A stretch of 64,000 nucleotides of DNA. Source: Melitaea cinxia. Lineage: Eukaryota; Arthropoda; Insecta; Lepidoptera; Nymphalidae. Location: contig NC_059418.1 of the NCBI RefSeq assembly GCF_905220565.1, positions 9,353,441 to 9,417,440 on the forward strand, given 5' to 3'. This document shows, piece by piece, positions 28,960 to 39,642 of this stretch. Numbering within the stretch: the first letter of the stretch is position 1; the number at the start of each line of letters is the position of its first letter. The translations under genes were made by a program, and so were the position numbers. Below the pieces are notes generated by a model. It was given only the letters and a program-made list of their open reading frames with translations. It had not been told where the DNA came from and searched no databases.

Positions 28960-29870
28960 GATGTAACGAATTTTACTAAACATTTTTTATCATTGATTTT
29001 CAACTTGACAACTGAACTACGCTCACTCATAGACAACGACATTCAAGACAATGGTAAAAAAATAAATATTCAGTCAAAGACCCAAGTCATTATTATTCAG
29101 AGAACAATCTTGCTTCCGGTAAAATCAACACGACGCTAACGAGCTATTGTCGTGCGTTCTTTTAAAATGTCAGCCTCTCATCACAAGCTTGTAGGAGTTA
29201 AGGTTAATCGCGTAAAATAGGAGTCAATAATCAGAATCACTCGTAATCGCTGAGGAACTCTTTGGTTCTTAATTTACACATTTAATAGTTGTGTTGATTA
29301 TTTAATAAAAACGAATATTAGGTGTTTAATGAGAAAAGTTGTCATCAAAATTTCTACGTTTTCGTCAGTCCGTCTGGATGTTTGTATTAGCCATTAGACA
29401 ATAACATATTTCAATAATAATAACACACAATTAAATACCTAAATATTAATTTTAATAAAGAATTTTTTTTTACAAACTGAATCAATGTAACAATGTACTG
29501 ATTCATAATGTCCATCTGTTTGGCTGATAGGCCTGGACATCAATATAAAAAGTAGGAAGTGAAAACTGTCACGCCATCTTGTATTATCTAAACATAGACT
29601 GAAATAATTCAGAGGCTAGCTATGAGAGGCGTGGTCTACATCACCGCCCTCCCTGGTCCCGCCTACGAACACTCCTCGACTCTTCAGTTGTAATCAATAC
29701 GTCGCGCCGTACGAACGTACAGACATTTTATTGACGAAAGAAAACCTAAATTTTCTTTGATTTTATTTGAAAAAATATCAGGTAATAAGTTTGTTAACAG
29801 TTTTGTTATTAAATAAAAGCTATTTTTATTAAATGTCAGTGTTTAATGAATGATATTTCATTGTTTACGT
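28960..29870 (+). promoter_or_regulatory. TATA-less promoter-like block, duplicated at 55.6-58.4 kb
   Basis: An arthropod initiator TCAGTT lies at 29,684-29,689 (A+1 at 29,686) with GAACGT at exactly +28, resembling a downstream promoter element with one mismatch. There is no TATA box. The upstream block AATAATTCAGAGGCTAGC, GAGAGGCGTGGT and GCCTACGAACACTC, and the downstream TTCTTTGATTTTATTT, are also in the diverged copy at 58,010-58,375. Similarity extends upstream to about 28,990 (compare 55,650-55,720 and 57,660-57,780). It probably drives the exon at 30,292. Confidence 0.5.
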
Positions 29871-30291
29871 GGCGTTTGTTTACAAACAAACGTCGCCTGT
29901 TGCGCAAGTTCAAGGACGTTTATGTTGTGACGGTGTTGTACACGCGGCGGTACTGTGACTGTTTTTGATTGTTTTGTGACAAGTTAAATGATTTTTAAAG
30001 AACAATTGAACAAGTGATAACGCGGATTATGGAACAGTTTTTGATTTATTAACTTTTTATTAATTTAAAATTAAGATCGAAGTTGATTTAGAGATATTCT
30101 CTAACGATAAAATGTTTGAAACGTGAGTGACAGTGAAAAAATATAATTAGTGCAAAATTAAGTGAATAAACGTCTTTATTATTATTAATAATTTCGACAA
30201 TTGTCACTTATAGATTTGTTATTTTTATATCAATAGTTTTTAGTATTTTCGATGTATCTAGAAATAAAACTAAAATGTACGAAGGTTAGTG
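29871..30291 (+). other. 5' UTR-like leader
   Basis: This is AT-rich sequence between the promoter-like block and the open exon, with several short upstream ATG frames (for example ATGTACGAAGGTTAG at 30,275). It contains none of the dispersed repeats. A short inverted word, GTTTGTTTACAAACAAAC at about 29,875-29,892, is self-complementary. Confidence 0.35.
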
Positions 30292-30930
30292 ACTGAAAGA
30301 AGGTATGCTAATTACATTCAAAATAAAATAGATATTTTTAAAAGGAAAATACATACATTCAAATTGGATCCCACAAGCAAAACTGAGCCCTCCGGGGCCG
30401 GGACGTCGAACCCGAGCAAACCAACAAGAACATCACTAGTGCATCCATTCGTATCATCAAACACGAAAGAAAACTGCAAACCAAACAAATACTTGTTAGA
30501 ACCACCACTCGAGTTGAAGAGGAAGACGCCTCTACTTGAAATACCCGAGGACTTCAACAAGAAACCGAAATTATACATGAAGGTATCAAACAATAATAAG
30601 ACAAATGAAAACATTACTGAAATGAAAAATACTTCAATACAAACAAATGACGAAAACAGTCAAGAACATTGTCGAAATCCATCAAACAACATCTTCTGTA
30701 AGAGAATTCAGAATCACTGTCAAAGTTCGTCTGTCAAATACTGTCATCATTGTTGCTGTGAGTGTGAGAATAAGGTCAAGTCGTGTGAGGTTAGTGTGAG
30801 TGAGGTGTCAAAGTCGTGCTGTCAACAGCGAGCCGTCAAAGTGATCTTCGCGCCAGCAATGATGTCGTCAATGTTTCCTGTGGCCGGAGTGCCGTATGTC
30901 GTGAAGACACCGGTGAGGAGTAATGATAAG
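30292..30930 (+). CDS. Candidate host-gene exon, protein not recognised
   Basis: The frame is open from after TAA 30,271 to TAG 30,967-30,969. AAG|GTGGGT at 30,930/30,931 is a good splice donor in phase 0. The 213 codons before it give a polar, probably disordered protein with PSGAGTSNPSKP, ELKRKTPLLEIP, a Cys/His cluster (YCHHCCCECENKVKSC) and a hydrophobic stretch KVIFAPAMMSSMFPVAGVPY. No domain family was recognised. The first in-frame ATG is only at 30,577; the frame upstream opens with no ATG, so the start may lie in an earlier exon, use a near-cognate codon, or be at 30,577. It lies downstream of the promoter-like block in repeat-poor DNA, as expected for a first coding exon with a long intron. 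Confidence 0.5.
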
Positions 30931-33900
30931 GTGGGTGTAAATTTTTGTAATAAGCAAGATGAGTGTTAGGCGTTTATTTAATTATCGTTGCAGCAACAAA
31001 TTGATATAAGAAACAATAATAAGATAAACAATAGGCTTAATATTATTAGTTTATACATATTTAACAGGGTTTATTGTATTTATTATTCTTGAGAGATTAT
31101 AAGGAAAATAACATAAATAAAATTCTAGTTATCTTAAATTTATTGTGAGAGTAAAACGAACGAGAAGGTGCCGTGTAGTAGCCGTGCGATAATGATCCAT
31201 AGTACAAGTAAGTTACAGGAAAAATAATTTTAATTATTTACGAGAAATTCTTACAAGCTCGGATTTCATACGAGTGAAACTGGGAAGCTTGCTAGTGGGA
31301 ATTAAATTAATCTCTTCAGGGAAAAGCTTTAGGTTCGATAAAGTCCAAATAGATTTTAGTGCGGTCTTTTGACCGGATAAGACGCACTTAACGGGATAAC
31401 CGTAAATCAGACAAGGAGACTTTGTGTTTCCGTAGATAGCTGTGTGTTATTGATAAGTATTTATTATTTGATGCGAGCATATTTTATGAAAAAAGTAAAA
31501 TATATTTTATAGACATACCATCTTGGAGTAACCTTTCAACCAAAATAAAACTAGGTCGCATAGCAATGAACATGGCGATGTGAAATACAACGTGTGTGGA
31601 ACCACCCGGAGAGTATAAATAAAATCATAATTTAACAAAAGGACCAATAGGGTATGTAAGTCATAAACAACTTGAACCGGTTACAGAACCCGCTCGGGTC
31701 GCACGTAGCTGCTATAAAAGTCAAAGGCAGTATGTTATGAGTGCGGTGTTATGACATCGGCTGCTTGAAATTATTTTTAGACTACTCAAAAAAGAGGATT
31801 TTTCACACGAAAAAAATCCAACATAAGGTAATTTGTTAAATACAGTACGAATTCTTTCTCTTGGTAGACCCGACGGAAATACTTGAAAAACGTGTGTTAT
31901 TTTAAAAGGGTTAAAAAAAGACAAAATTAATAGTTTATTTTAATATAAAGAGATTTTAACAAAAACTATTTGATATAATAAGAAAAAGAAAACAAACAAT
32001 ACTTAAAATTATTGAACAGCTGTACACAGAGGTGTGAGGAGCGCTCTTTACGTGTTGATTCCGTGCTGAGAATGTTTCATGAGAGTTGAGAACTGCGCGT
32101 GTTACTTAAAAGTAAATTTACGTACAATCTTGATACGTTTGTTTTTATGTTACCGCATATACAAAAATACTTTATTAAGCCTTTATTTAATTTTTCATTA
32201 AATAAGATTCTAAAAATATGTAGCTTCGTAGCGGTACGCTACGTCATGTAGCACAGTGCTACGAATCACTGCACGTGTTAATACTTCTGTGACATTTAAG
32301 TATAGAAACATTGACTCCTTTAACTAAACAACTAATTTATTTTACGGTATAGTTTTATATTATTAATATCGTTATGTATACTATGAAAAGGTTTCAAATA
32401 TTTGATATTGAATAAATCGTAATACTTCTATTATCAGTCAAGTGACCGGGTTTGTTCGGGAAGCTATGTGAGACAGTCCCACTATATTTGTTACATTACT
32501 TATCGCGGTCCGGCAGCCTGACATAACAAGAGGGATGGAGACTGTTGGGGCGGAATATCAAAACAAATTGTTTTAAAAGAAACGTTGAACGAGAAAAAAA
32601 AGGTTGGTACATTCATTTTTTACTGAATTCTGAAATGCATAGATCGTACAGTATCGTAACAGTTTTGATAAAAAAATTAATAAATAATTTTTATTGACTT
32701 CTAAAATGCATATATCGTACAAAACAGTTAAAATGATGTAATATTTATATTTTTAAAATTTCAAAGGAAGAAAAAAAAGAGGTTCTTATGTCATCTGAAG
32801 CGTTATGAGAATAGTCATAAAGAGAATTCTCGTAAGCACCGAGCAGCAGATGAGGACCTTGTGAACATAAAGAGATTAATGCGCCTTTAACATTTGATGT
32901 AAATTCTTTCAAGTCATCTCTGAGCTATAAAAATATTCTTTATAGTTAGGATTTGCTCCTAAGTTTCTTACTTTGATCCTTTATGTTGTGGTACAAGTTA
33001 TTGCTGAGAGCGTTTTTGTATTTAAAATAAACTAGAATTAAGAGAACGTAATCCTGTTACCTTACTGTCCACTCGTCTATTTGTTAGTTTATCTTTGGGT
33101 TGTATATTTGAAATATTATTATTGTAACAAGAGAAAGCTTTTATAGAAGAATTGTGTTTGTTTTCTGTATTGTTTTGCTAGATATTAAGAACTATATGAT
33201 GTTAAATTTCGTGGTACGGAACTTTTTGTGTCGGAGTTCAACACAAACTTAGTTGATTTCATTAAGAGATTAACAGATTGACCCAAGGTATGCATATTTT
33301 TACTTTATTGATTACATTTAATCGCTTTCTCTTATAAATTGGACCATCCTTTTATAGGCGAAGTTTTGTCAAGTGTTCAGGGGATCGCTAATAAGCATAC
33401 GAATGGGGTTCTGCATTCTTTGTGCTAATCACTGTTTTCTTAAACGTTAAAGAGAGATAGATCATGCGTGAAAGAGACGGGTATAGTTGCAGATGCTGGA
33501 CATATTTAATAATAGAAGAGTAAGACATTTTCATATTTTTCTTATTTTCGTGCGTGACAGTTTCTCCGAGACCAATAACTCACATATGAATATCATATCG
33601 GAACACATGTGTGACGTCGACGTGATAACATTTTTCCCTACTTTTCGTATTTATATTAATATATAATACTCATATTATTAGAAAAAAAAATTGGTTTTGA
33701 GGCGCATTAGACACTGAATAATTTTGAATCTTAAAAAAAGATTACAAAAAATCTAGCAGCACTGGATCGCAGTAGAAACTGTATTTCGGATTACATTTAA
33801 ATTTTACACGGCTTTTCGGTAGCTAAGAGATATTTGTATTTCACGGGAAGTTGGATTCAATTTCACGACTCAAATGACGTCAGGCGATGGTTTAATATGG

Positions 33901-34654
33901 ATAAGACTGTGTACACCTTACATGTATACTTTATATAAAAAGCTGAAGATCTGAGAATACATACAAACACATGTCTATATGTTCTTATAATAACAATTGT
34001 GACATTAGTTTAAGAGTTACGAGCTATCGAACACTACGCGCTACTTCAACACTGTACACTAAGCAGCTCATAGAAGTAACCACAAGAACTAATCAAACCG
34101 ACACAACGGAGGCCTCTCTGTGTTCAACAACAAACGTCTCGTCCGCACAAGTCTCGACGAATCGTAAAGAAATAATAATCTCTATAAAAGAACGCTTCGA
34201 GTGGAGACGGACGCGCCGTGTTCGATGTAAATTAGTACTTTAAATAAAACATCGCCTGTGTTTGAGGAAACATTGCGTCTCCTTCACACGGGTCACTTGT
34301 TACATTTCTAATTGATTAGATCGGTGAGAGCGAGGCGTTTTCTTTTGGTTCTGTGTTTTTGTTTGAAACTTGATTCGCAAGGTACGGGTGTACTTAGATG
34401 TTTGGTTATCGTACCGTCAATGTACTTACAGTTTCATCACTAAGTTGTTTTGTGATGTTTTGTAGTCATTTATATTTTGCACATGCTTTTGAGACTTTAC
34501 CGTGAGCTGCATGTGAAACCGCGGGTCACAGTAACAGTTTATTCTCCTCATAACCACTCTGTGCATATAAAATTGTATATCATGTAGTATTATATCGCCT
34601 CTTTGATAAAACTCCTTGCCTTATAATAGAAATTGCTTTTTTAAGTCCATCTGG
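30931..34654 (+). other. Repeat-poor non-coding stretch, probable intron
   Basis: None of the dispersed repeats seen elsewhere were recognised here. Small open frames (for example 90 codons at 33,971-34,243) have no domains. Two neighbouring palindromes occur at 32,227-32,262. If the exon at 30,292 is real, this is the 5' part of its first intron and a plausible place for regulatory elements. Confidence 0.4.
32227..32262. repeat. Two adjacent short palindromes
   Basis: CGTAGCG-GTA-CGCTACG (32,227-32,243) and GTAGCAC-A-GTGCTAC (32,248-32,262) each have a 7-bp perfect stem, and both use the GTAGC/GCTAC word. Confidence 0.6.
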
Positions 34655-35460
34655 AACCTAACGAGCGAATAATGACGGGGGGTCTGCGAACAGTCAATTA
34701 GCGACGTCTGTGTCGTGTCAGCTCGTGGACGACGTGTTCTGTTGTGAGTGTACGCGACGAGTTACAGGGAGTAGTGGAGAGGTCACTTCTGATCGACATC
34801 GAGTGAATACACGTGTACATATATAGTTATATGTTAAACGTAAACCACAAGTTACCAAACAAGCCATTGAGTCTGTCTGACGCCGTTCTGTTCGAGACCA
34901 AATATTTTTTATTTAAAGTTGCTAATAATTACATAGACTCTTCGTTTTTACTTAGCAATCTACTTTTGAACTGTCTACGGTCTGGTTCACGTCATCCGAG
35001 GTATTTTCATACTCCAACTTGTCGTACATCCTATAACGCTAATTCGTTTTTGATCAGAGCTTGTCGTAAATACAATGAGCATTTTGAGAATTTTGATTTA
35101 TTTCATTTATCTTTAGCTGAATATAAAAAGCAGTTATCGAATTTCATTAAAACAATTTGATGTGGAATGAATTTTATATTGATGATTTGTGGTTTTTTTT
35201 TTTGAGTTTTGATGTTGATTAATTAATTATAGCTTATCATTACTATGGAGTGCTTTTATGAAATAATAATAGTTGGTGGAAAGTTCGCTGGATTTTGTAA
35301 AATTAATTAGTGCATATATTTTTTATTATGTATGTCTGTTTGTTTCCCAAATATAAAATAAATAAATAAATAAATAATTCTGTTCACATACCGTAATTAC
35401 TTCGTTACATGAAGTGATGTAATTTCAAATATAAAGCTTACATTCCAGTAAATAGATTGC
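34655..35460 (+). repeat. Duplicated segment interrupted by a LINE
   Basis: GGAACCTAACGAGCGAATAA, AACAGTCAATTAG and, after the LINE, CTGTTCACATACCGTAATTA match 37,830-38,060. The other copy lacks the LINE, so the duplication came first. Confidence 0.65.
34844..35378 (+). mobile_element. Non-LTR retrotransposon (LINE) 3' end, 5'-truncated
   Basis: The frame to TGA 35,158-35,160 reads like the C-terminal end of a LINE reverse transcriptase polyprotein (SGSRHPRYFHTPTCRTSYNA, ACRKYNEHFENFDLFHLS), the region after the RT fingers and palm. A 3' UTR and an (AAAT)n tail at about 35,355-35,378 follow. The insertion site is fixed by the LINE-free copy at 37,981-38,000 (TTAAACGTAA|TCCTGTTCAC). The first codons of the longer open frame belong to the host sequence. 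The clade is uncertain. Confidence 0.75.
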
Positions 35461-35644
35461 TGTATATTTTATAACGTCTCTTAATAATAATTAAAATAAA
35501 ATAAAAATTTTAATGAATGACTAATTATCAACAATAATTCTATGTTTATAAAATAAAAATAATTTGAAATTCGAGTTTTTAGCGATTTTTTTTTAGTTTT
35601 GAAATAGCCAGTACGACGATACGGCAATTTCGTAGGAAAAAACC
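35461..35644. other. AT-rich gene-free spacer
   Basis: Nothing recognisable was seen. Confidence 0.3.
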
Positions 35645-36178
35645 ATATTAAATATAATCAAAAGGTCAAGCGCAGTCAATATTGGATGTACTCGTAAGTT
35701 TCTACTTGTTACTAGATGGCGCTCATCGTTAGTTGCTTATTTTGAATCGCGGTGACGAGATTTTCATTTTTGTATATAAAGTTGATTACGATCACTTCAA
35801 AAATTGAAAATTTCGTGGAGGTCATAACGCAGCGTTATGACCTCCGCCAAATTTTCATACACACTTAAATCATATAAATTTCAAAAGAAATATTCAATGT
35901 CGTCACAGACGACACTTACAGACGGTTACCAATACTGGATCGCTGTAAGAAGATTAATAATGGAATACATGTTCAGTGTTTACCGTTATAGTAATTTCTC
36001 TGAATATTCCACTACTCTTCTAAACACAGCTCTGTGTGACGAACAGACAGCAGAGTTTTATCAGTGTCGTTCCTTTGAACGAAACTGCAAAAATAGTGTT
36101 TTGAAATTTAGCGGCTGTTTACTTAGTATCTATTATTCAAAATACATACACTATTTACAGAAGGTATACATTTAATAA
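35645..36178. repeat. R2 dispersed repeat, copy at 35.6 kb
   Basis: TTACTAGATGGCGCTCATCG, TCACAGACGACACTTACAGA, AACACAGCTCTGTGTGACGA and TTTACAGAAGGTATACATTT are present. An AACGCAGCGTTATGACCTCC stretch replaces part of the usual interior. The 112-codon frame at 35,837 is open by chance across the repeat. Confidence 0.6.
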
Positions 36179-36196
36179 AATAAAGATTAGAAGAAA

Positions 36197-36600
36197 ACAA
36201 AAAACCCGCCTGCGTTGTTCTTCACGAACAACTAATAGAAAATCAACTGATAAAAATTCAATAATTACACAAAGCCAGCGAAATATATCGAAACAATATC
36301 AAATATTATGTACACACTGTACACTTGAAATATCAATACGGTAGTCCTTCGAAGTTTTGTGCAACATCGTACATAACATACAGATTTGATTTATAAAACG
36401 TTAGAGATTGAAAATATTAAACATAGGTATATTGACAAAAAAAAAAAAAACCATAAATCTTGTCACCACCATTTAGTTTCTTTAACCAACGATGAGAACC
36501 GTCTAGGAACATACACTTAACGTCGGCTTTTTGTGTAAAAAATGGTTCATCGTAATATTCACTCACAGGTCCAATTTTTCTTGGTTTACTTATTTATATA
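36197..36600. repeat. CCCGCCTGC foldback element, one arm, plus spacer
   Basis: 36,197-36,385 carries ACAAAAAACCCGCCTGCGTT, AACTAATAGAAAATCAACTG and CGGTAGTCCTTCGAAGTTTT, the left arm of the element at 38,846-39,340. The right arm is missing. A diverged core module (CACCACCATTTAGTTTCTTT, GATGAGAACCGTCTAGGAAC) lies at about 36,460-36,515. Confidence 0.55.
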
Positions 36601-36670
36601 TTATAAACACACATACGAGATACGCGCGAAAATCATAACCCTTCCGCGGCAGTTGGGGTAGCTTTGCGTG
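36601..36670 (-). repeat. Helitron-fragment end
   Basis: GAGATACGCGCGAAAATCAT and AACCCTTCCGCGGCAGTTGGGG are the reverse complement of the start of the Helitron copies at 14,300 and 41,967. Confidence 0.5.
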
Positions 36671-36779
36671 TAATTCTTAAATAGGCTTATACACACTCGT
36701 ACAATGTCCTAGGTCTAAAACCATCACCCTCATTACAATGGAACTTTTGTACCCAAACATCGTATTCCAGTAACATCGT

Positions 36780-37345
36780 CACCCTTTAATCCTAAGATTG
36801 CGTTCTCCTGTAATTACTACCAGCTAATTTAGTTTAAACCTTATTTGAAGTACGCTCGGGGACAGTGCTATTTATTTGATAGAGAGTACAAACGACCGTC
36901 TCTGTTATGAGATCAGGAATGTAATAACGGTTTGCAAATCTAACTTCACGTCTTGAGGTGTGTTATACTTTTATTTTAACAATAATTTTACTTTTTATAA
37001 TATATATATATTATATGGAAGAACATATTTTATTGCCCTTTAGAAATATAGTTACAAATAAGTACTATGTATATCAATCGATAGTCACCTAAACCAACAA
37101 TCTGGTGAAAATCAACTACTGTAGGAACAGGCGAAACTAGTAAACGTAATTTTTCTATAATAAAACTCTCACACTCAAGTGAGAACGTAAATTTTCCGAA
37201 CTTAGTTCGATAATTTTCAGAGTAGGGTGAAGGAACAATAGCGCAAGTCTGTCTGTGATGCGCTTTGATTTAGATGCGGGCGTGTTGTCGTACACACGCT
37301 CGTGACTAACGCGCAGCGGCCGTGTGCTGTTCGCGTTGGACACAT
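36780..37345 (-). repeat. R7 repeat in inverted orientation
   Basis: This is the reverse complement of 54,760-55,275: AGTGCTATTTATTTGATAGA, TTTGCAAATCTAACTTCACG, ACCTAAACCAACAATCTGGT, AAATTTTCCGAACTTAGTTC and TGTCTGTGATGCGCTTTGAT. Divergence is moderate. A third copy in direct orientation lies at 59,940-60,300. Confidence 0.65.
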
Positions 37346-37346
37346 T

Positions 37347-37590
37347 TTGACTAGCCCGTTGGCGCAGTTTGTAGTGACCATACTTTCTGCTCCTAGGGCT
37401 GTGGGTTCAATTCCCACCCCGAGTCTGGGTGTAATATATATATATTTATTTATATATTTATATATGTATTATTTATAAGTATGTTTATCTAAAAAAAATG
37501 TAGCTATACCAGTCGGCTGTTACCTATAACACAAGCATTAAGTTGTTTTATTTAGGAACAGACGGCCGTGTGTGTATTATGTAGATATTT
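37347..37590 (+). repeat. tRNA-derived SINE, type B
   Basis: A box GTTGGCGCAGTTTGTAGTGA and B box GGTTCAATTCCC near 37,404 precede a body ending GGAACAGACGGCCGTGTGTG. The tRNA-like 5' part has a plausible T arm but no good acceptor stem, so it is a SINE head rather than a tRNA gene. Confidence 0.65.
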
Positions 37591-37824
37591 ATTTATTTAT
37601 TATTATTTTTTATGTGTTGGATCTCGTACGTTCGCGTCATCGAGACGTTTATAGCAGTAGGTATATTAGTAGCTACACAGCTGACGAAAAAATATTACCG
37701 GTATTCAAATGTCTCGCGAGCGCTTTTAAAGCTGCGCTGTTTGCTGGTGTATAATATTTGTTACAATTATACTAAGGCTTCACATGGAGTAAAAATTCCT
37801 CCTAGCAAACAAAATTATTTTTTA
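37591..37824. other. Gene-free spacer
   Basis: Short open frames of 60-90 codons cross here (37,572-37,884) but show no domain. Nothing else was seen. Confidence 0.3.
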
Positions 37825-38100
37825 TACGTTCACCTGGAACCTAACGAGCGAGTAATGGCTCAGGGGCTGCAAACAGTCAATTAGTGAGGTTTGTGGAATG
37901 TCACGAACGACGAGTTAAATTAAATAGTATAGAGATTAGTGACTGTCAAAATCGGGTGAATACGCGTGTATATGTGTGTGTTAAACGTAATCCTGTTCAC
38001 GTACCGTAATTACTTCGTTATATGAAGTGACTCACAACATTTTTGATAGAAAAGCCTTACGTTCTAATAAATATAATTACATTATATTTTATAATATCTT
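37825..38100 (+). repeat. LINE-free copy of the 34.7-kb duplicated segment
   Basis: GGAACCTAACGAGCGAGTAA, AACAGTCAATTAGTGAGG, GTTAAACGTAATCCTGTTCA and CGTACCGTAATTACTTCGTT match 34,655-35,440 without the LINE. It gives the pre-insertion site. Confidence 0.65.
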
Positions 38101-38845
38101 CTTATTCTTTTTTTTTTAATTTAATTCAAAATTTTAAAGTATTTAATTATGTCGATAATCTGAAATCATTATTAAACTACATTTGAGTCAAATTAGCGAG
38201 CTTAGATTGTATCACATACAGTGTATGTTCAGGCGTAATATGTGTGCAGCAACTTCGCTTACATACAGAAGACACTCCGTACTAGCGGTGGGCGTTATTT
38301 AACGTAATCGGTTTCAGTAACTAGTTACGAAGCTAATAACCATATACGTAGTTTCGCCGATACGAATGTAACGATTATTTTACGTACGCAGTTTTTTTGC
38401 GTACGGAGTTTTATCAAAAACTTGACACAACGACCGGCGCATAAGCGTTTTGCCTAATAACGTAACAGGTTACTAATATTAATCATTACAATACGCAGAT
38501 ACGCTTACGCGTAGGATAAAAAGAGATGGCTATAAGTACTATAGATGCATCTTTGTTTTCGAATATGCTCATGAGATTTTGTACGCAATTGACTATGAGC
38601 TTAAGTTTATTTTAATACGCACAGTTTTTTTTAAAGAAATTTTAATTTCGGTCGTGTTTCTTTTTAAATATTTTCGAATTTACTATTTAGCATTAAGTTA
38701 AGACAATTGACGAGTGATTAATTATTAACGATTAATGTTATTGTCTCGTGTTGAAGTATATACTAAAATAGTATGGGTTTTTTGTTGTATTTTTAATTAT
38801 ATGTATGTATGTATGTATTTCGAAAAATAATTAAAAACTGTACAT
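38101..38845. other. Gene-free stretch
   Basis: AT-rich; (ATGT)n occurs at about 38,802-38,818. Repeated TACG-rich words (ACGTACGCAG, GCGTACGGAG) occur at 38,385-38,410. No gene was recognised. Confidence 0.35.
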
Positions 38846-39340
38846 AATAAAATAATAATTAAAAAAAAAACAAAAAACCCGCCTGCCTGAAGAACAACTA
38901 ATAGAAAATCAACTGAAAAAGCTGGAACAAGATAAAAATTCAATATGCACACAAAGTCAGCGAAATAAATAGAAACAATATCAAACATTTTGTGCTGTAC
39001 ATTTAAAATATATTAATACGGTAGTCCTTCGAAACTTTATGCAACGTCGTACCTAACATGCAGTCGGAGACATGCACAAAGAGAGAATGATTTGACTTAT
39101 CCTTCAATTTCATGCCTCCGACTGCATATTATCTACGACGTTGCATAAAGTTTTGAAGGACTACCATATTAATATATTTTAAATGTACAGCACAAAATGT
39201 TTGATATTGTTTCTATTTATTTCGCTGACTTTGTGTGCATATTGAATTTTTATCTTGTTCCAGCTTTTTCAGTTGATTTTCTATTAGTTGTTCTTCAGGC
39301 AGGCGGGTTTTTTGTTTTTTTTTTAATTATTATTTTATTT
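38846..39340. mobile_element. CCCGCCTGC foldback element, both arms complete
   Basis: Arms of about 230 bp (38,846-39,077 and 39,110-39,340) are near-perfect reverse complements, for example ACAAAAAACCCGCCTGCCTG and its complement, and CGGTAGTCCTTCGAAACTTT against its partner. The loop is only about 32 bp. Deleted relatives are at 15,076-15,398 and 36,197-36,385. Confidence 0.75.
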
Positions 39341-39348
39341 ATGTCTTT

Positions 39349-39522
39349 TTAGTCAGACAAATTACGTAATCGGTTCAATTCATTAAAACAGTTTACATCA
39401 TGTGGTTGATTAATTAATTTTTTAGGGTCAAGAGAACTGATAGCAAGCCCGGAGAAAGATCTCACTCTGCTCAAAGCAACGTAAGCCTGACCTTTAGCAA
39501 ATAGGTGACTGCTTAAGTCAGC
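39349..39522 (-). pseudogene. Helitron/Pif1-type helicase C-terminal fragment, copy 2
   Basis: Minus-strand frame ending at the stop at 39,349-39,351. It encodes the same C-terminus as 14,901-15,074 with GQAYVALSRVRSFSGLAISS (motif VI) and small changes (K for R before GQAY, I for L in KKLINQP). There is no upstream helicase sequence. Confidence 0.7.
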
Positions 39523-39642
39523 AACTATTAGTTTTAATATTATGAAATTATTATTAAAATTATTTGTTTGTATTTGGTATTATGTATTTGTTATTGATTT
39601 TATTAATGTAATTGTAAATTGGTGTGACATTTATTGATTTTT

